Both the position numbers and the translations under genes were made by a program. From Cupriavidus basilensis (GTDB lineage: Bacteria > Pseudomonadota > Gammaproteobacteria > Burkholderiales > Burkholderiaceae): 64,000 bases of DNA. The stretch lies in the NCBI RefSeq assembly GCF_008801925.2, contig NZ_CP062804.1, positions 2,418,001 to 2,482,000 of the forward strand. Reading direction: 5' to 3'. Shown piece by piece: positions 61,469-64,000 of the stretch. The notes under the pieces were generated by a model. That model worked only from the letters and a program-made list of their open reading frames with translations. It ran no database searches and was not told the DNA's origin. Every line of letters begins with the position of its first letter. Within the stretch, counting starts at the first letter, position 1.

Positions 61469-63880
61469 TTACTGGCTCAGCCGCGTTAGCTTCAACTGCG
61501 GGTCCGCCGCAATGGCCTGCTCGCTGAACGGCAGCCGCACCCACCGCTTGGCGGAGTACTCCGCCATCTGGTCAAAGGCGTGCGGCGACTGCTGATCTGC
61601 GGACTGGCCGTACACCAGCAGCGCCTCGGCGACCGGCCCTTGCTCGTCAAAGCCTACGGTCTGCACGTAGCTGGTCCCGAAGTAGACCTGCAGCCCCTTG
61701 TCCGACACCGGGGTGCTTTGCAGCTTGTTGAGCACGCCTTCGTATTCCTCACCGCCGTGCAGGGCGATGCGGCCAGTCGGTGCCGTGGCGGCCTGCACCT
61801 GGCCCAGCGGCGCATCCAGCGCAAAGCCGGCGGTGCGCATGGCCTGCACCGCGTCCTTCAGTGCCTTGAAGACCTCGGCGCGCACGGCCGCATCGCGCAT
61901 GCGCAGTCCGCGTGGGGTGTTGACCGGATCGCTCGGGTTGAACTCGATGGCGTAGACCTTGGGGATCTTGCTGGCGCGCATCCAGAACTCGCGGAACAGC
62001 GGTGCGGCACGGCTGTCGAGGTTGCTGTGGCGGTCCCACTTGCGCAGCGCCGCGCAGCCGTCGCTCAGGTCGGCGTCCTTGGTGCCGTGGCAGGCATCGA
62101 GCAGGTCATCCAGCACGAGTTCGCCTGAGAGGTTGCGGTCGCGGAACAGCACGGCCTGCAGGCTGGGCACGTCAAAGCGGTTGCCGGGCAGGCCGTCCTC
62201 CCCCGAGAGGCGACGGCCGATTTCCATCAGGCCAACGCGCGTGCGCAGGCGTTGCGCAACTTCAGTGGGTCCCAGCACCGGTGAGAAGCCGGTCAGCTTC
62301 TGGCTGGGGTTAGACAGCCACGAGCTGTCATTGCTGTTGGCGACATAGTCATCGCGTACCAGCACGGGCATGGCGCTGGGGGCCACCAGCCCCGGTACTG
62401 GCGATGCCGCGTCCACCGTCCAGTTGCAGCTAGCCCGCGTGCCGTCCAGCAGGACCATGCCCGTGCCCTGCATCAGCTTGGCGGCCAGCGTAGCGCTGTC
62501 GCCGGCCGGCGCGCATTGCTTGAGCATGGCGGCCGATACGTTGGGTGCGACCGACACATCGGCAAACATGGCGCGGCCTTCGCGGTCGGTGGCAATGGTG
62601 TTGACCCACGGAATGCCCAGGCGGCCAACGGCAGTGCGGATGCCAGCCACGTCGCGCGCGCGGCCGATATCTAGCCAGGTGTCGACCGAACGCGTGTTGT
62701 TGCGGTTGGCGTCGCGCAGCGTGTAGGCCTTTTGCGCGGACCACGGCAGGCCGGCCGATGGCATGGACAGCACCGGGCCGTATTCCGTCATGTAGAAAGT
62801 GTGCGAGCGCTGCTCGGTGCGGCCGTCGGGCAGTTTTGCCGCATAACTGACGGTGCGTGGGGTCATCTTGTGCGGCACGCCGTCCACCAGGTAGGTGGTG
62901 GGGTCGCCTTCGGCCAGCTTCAGTTCATACAGCGTGAAGCGGCGGGCGGTGGACACGGTGTGCGTCCAGGCCACGTCCTTGTTGAAGCCGATGCTGATGA
63001 TCGGGAACGATGCAATGGACGCGCCCATGACGTCCAGCTTGCCCGGTATGGTCAGGTGCGCTTCAAAAAAACGATTGGTGGTGGTCCACGGAAAATGCGG
63101 ATTTCCCAGCAGCAGGCCGCGCCCATTCGTGGTGGCTTCCTTGCCAAAGGCCCAGCCGTTGCTGCCGATCGGCGGATCCAGCAGCTGCAGGTCCTTGTTG
63201 ACGGCCTCGAAGTCGATGCTGGCCAGGTCTACCGCCCCCGCCTGCTGCGCGGTCTTGGCAGTGCCCGCCGCCCCAGGCGGCACGGCGGCGACAATGCCCG
63301 CGGCCAGCGCGCCGGCACTGGCCTGGATGCTCTTCTCTTCGGCCAGGCGGAACAGGTCGATGGCGGTAATGGGCCGGACCCAGTCAGCGTTGCGGCAGCC
63401 AGCCGGGCGTTGGGCGGGCGGGGTATCGCGCAGGTAGCGGTTGTAGCCAGCGATATAGCCGCGCAGCAGTTCGCGCGCCTCTGGCGAGGCCTGCGCATAG
63501 CCAGCGCGCAGGGCGTCGTCATCGATGATGGCGCGGAAGAATGGGTCCGATTCGCTGTTCTTGATGCGCTTGAATGACACCTCGGTACTTTCGTCAGGGC
63601 CGAACACGCGCGAGCGATCGCCGCTGACCGTGACGACCTGGTCGGCCATCAGGCAGACGTTGTCCTGCGCGTATGCGTAGCCCATGCCAAAGGCCAGGCT
63701 GGCGTAGTCGTCGGCCTTGATATGGGGAATGCCAAAGGCGGTGCGGCGGATCTCGGCGTTGAGTCCGCCTTCGCTCCAGTTGGCGCTGTCGCTGCCTGCG
63801 GTGGCGCAGCCGCCCAGGGTGGCGGCCGCCAGCACGGCGCCGCCAAGTGCGGTCGCGCCGCGCACGATGCGTTGCTTCAT
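61469..63880 (-). CDS. Penicillin-acylase family Ntn-hydrolase, predicted lipoprotein (AHL-acylase-like)
   Basis: An 803-residue proenzyme of the penicillin G acylase/PvdQ superfamily. The N-terminus is a lipoprotein signal (LAAATLGGC, lipobox). The alpha-subunit part follows (IRRTAFGIPHIKADD). The autocleavage site precedes Ser240 in PPIGSNGWAFG, the nucleophile of the beta subunit; LLLGNPHFPW and the oxyanion segments continue. Members deacylate N-acyl-homoserine lactones, penicillins or other N-acyl compounds. GGAGACA precedes the ATG at 63880. Convergent with the ParB-like gene; the upstream neighbour is outside the window. Confidence 0.9.
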   Translation of the reverse strand: MKQRIVRGATALGGAVLAAATLGGCATAGSDSANWSEGGLNAEIRRTAFGIPHIKADDYASLAFGMGYAYAQDNVCLMADQVVTVSGDRSRVFGPDESTEVSFKRIKNSESDPFFRAIIDDDALRAGYAQASPEARELLRGYIAGYNRYLRDTPPAQRPAGCRNADWVRPITAIDLFRLAEEKSIQASAGALAAGIVAAVPPGAAGTAKTAQQAGAVDLASIDFEAVNKDLQLLDPPIGSNGWAFGKEATTNGRGLLLGNPHFPWTTTNRFFEAHLTIPGKLDVMGASIASFPIISIGFNKDVAWTHTVSTARRFTLYELKLAEGDPTTYLVDGVPHKMTPRTVSYAAKLPDGRTEQRSHTFYMTEYGPVLSMPSAGLPWSAQKAYTLRDANRNNTRSVDTWLDIGRARDVAGIRTAVGRLGIPWVNTIATDREGRAMFADVSVAPNVSAAMLKQCAPAGDSATLAAKLMQGTGMVLLDGTRASCNWTVDAASPVPGLVAPSAMPVLVRDDYVANSNDSSWLSNPSQKLTGFSPVLGPTEVAQRLRTRVGLMEIGRRLSGEDGLPGNRFDVPSLQAVLFRDRNLSGELVLDDLLDACHGTKDADLSDGCAALRKWDRHSNLDSRAAPLFREFWMRASKIPKVYAIEFNPSDPVNTPRGLRMRDAAVRAEVFKALKDAVQAMRTAGFALDAPLGQVQAATAPTGRIALHGGEEYEGVLNKLQSTPVSDKGLQVYFGTSYVQTVGFDEQGPVAEALLVYGQSADQQSPHAFDQMAEYSAKRWVRLPFSEQAIAADPQLKLTRLSQ

Positions 63881-64000
63881 TGTGTTGTCTCCTCGGTCTT
63901 GTGTCTGTGCTGTGGGCCCATGGAACGTTGCGCGCCAACCGACGACGCGCCATGGTGCCGCCGACATGGTCGGGCATCGCGGCCGTGACAGGTAGAGTGG

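Overview
The window is GC-rich, densely coded DNA and very probably comes from a Burkholderiaceae betaproteobacterium close to Cupriavidus/Ralstonia. The basis is two Bug/TctC-type periplasmic binding proteins beside single-step catabolic genes, many LysR, GntR, IclR and AraC regulators, a cyoABCD quinol oxidase operon, DUF2789, and CaiB/BaiF plus acyl-CoA dehydrogenase modules. I see no rRNA, tRNA, CRISPR array or prophage. The content is mostly accessory metabolism, as expected of a secondary chromosome or chromid; the replicon is an inference.

Layout. 1-2116: end of an MFS transporter, an RraA-fold protein and a CitE-like lyase in one tight operon. 2153-5819: a GAF-GGDEF cyclase, two small secreted proteins, a CbbR-like LysR regulator and a divergent degenerate HAD protein. 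6022-11928: carboxylic-acid catabolism (RraA-family aldolase, GntR regulator, NAD-binding dehydrogenase, Bug receptor, LysR, HMG-CoA-lyase-like enzyme). 11866-13806: a MerR plus exported metallo-beta-lactamase-fold pair bracketed by a duplicated segment. 13907-17551: isochorismatase-like hydrolase, RpiR regulator, lipoprotein gamma-glutamyltransferase. 17666-18709: a stand-alone mreB. 19196-24672: an asparagine to aspartate to fumarate unit (HypT-like LysR, exported asparaginase, aspA, DctA-type carrier). 24945-26586: an IS3-family element. 26985-31041: an ABC-2 exporter with two permeases, then a MocR regulator. 31234-35275: cyoABCD without cyoE. 35378-37691: an unknown CPAC-motif protein, DUF2789 and an acyl-CoA dehydrogenase. 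37813-43769: FixJ-type regulator, a 1444-residue kinase-like/sensor histidine kinase, and a receiver-only protein. 43775-47223: a wrecked MFS gene, an MFS_3 exporter, an AraC regulator. 47224-49650: a large MscS channel. 49664-51187: D-amino-acid dehydrogenase under a tandem glycine riboswitch. 51296-57802: a YcaC-like hydrolase, then a CoA-dependent degradation operon with a Bug receptor and a divergent IclR regulator. 57943-63880: ilvE, a membrane diguanylate cyclase, an orphan ParB-like protein and a lipoprotein Ntn-hydrolase acylase.

Most modules pair a regulator with a catabolic unit, and in many the intergenic region holds a clear inverted repeat that is a plausible operator: CbbR-like (5082-5104), LysR (10786-10802), MerR (12573-12594), RpiR (14716-14731), IclR (56847-56865) and MocR (31019-31105). 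The points most worth a second look are the tandem glycine riboswitch in front of dadA, the repeat-bracketed MerR/MBL cassette, the orphan mreB, the histidine kinase that has lost its P-loop ATPase domain, the tetrapeptide-repeat tail of CyoA and the orphan ParB-like gene. No single locus looks like a wholly new defence or mobile system.
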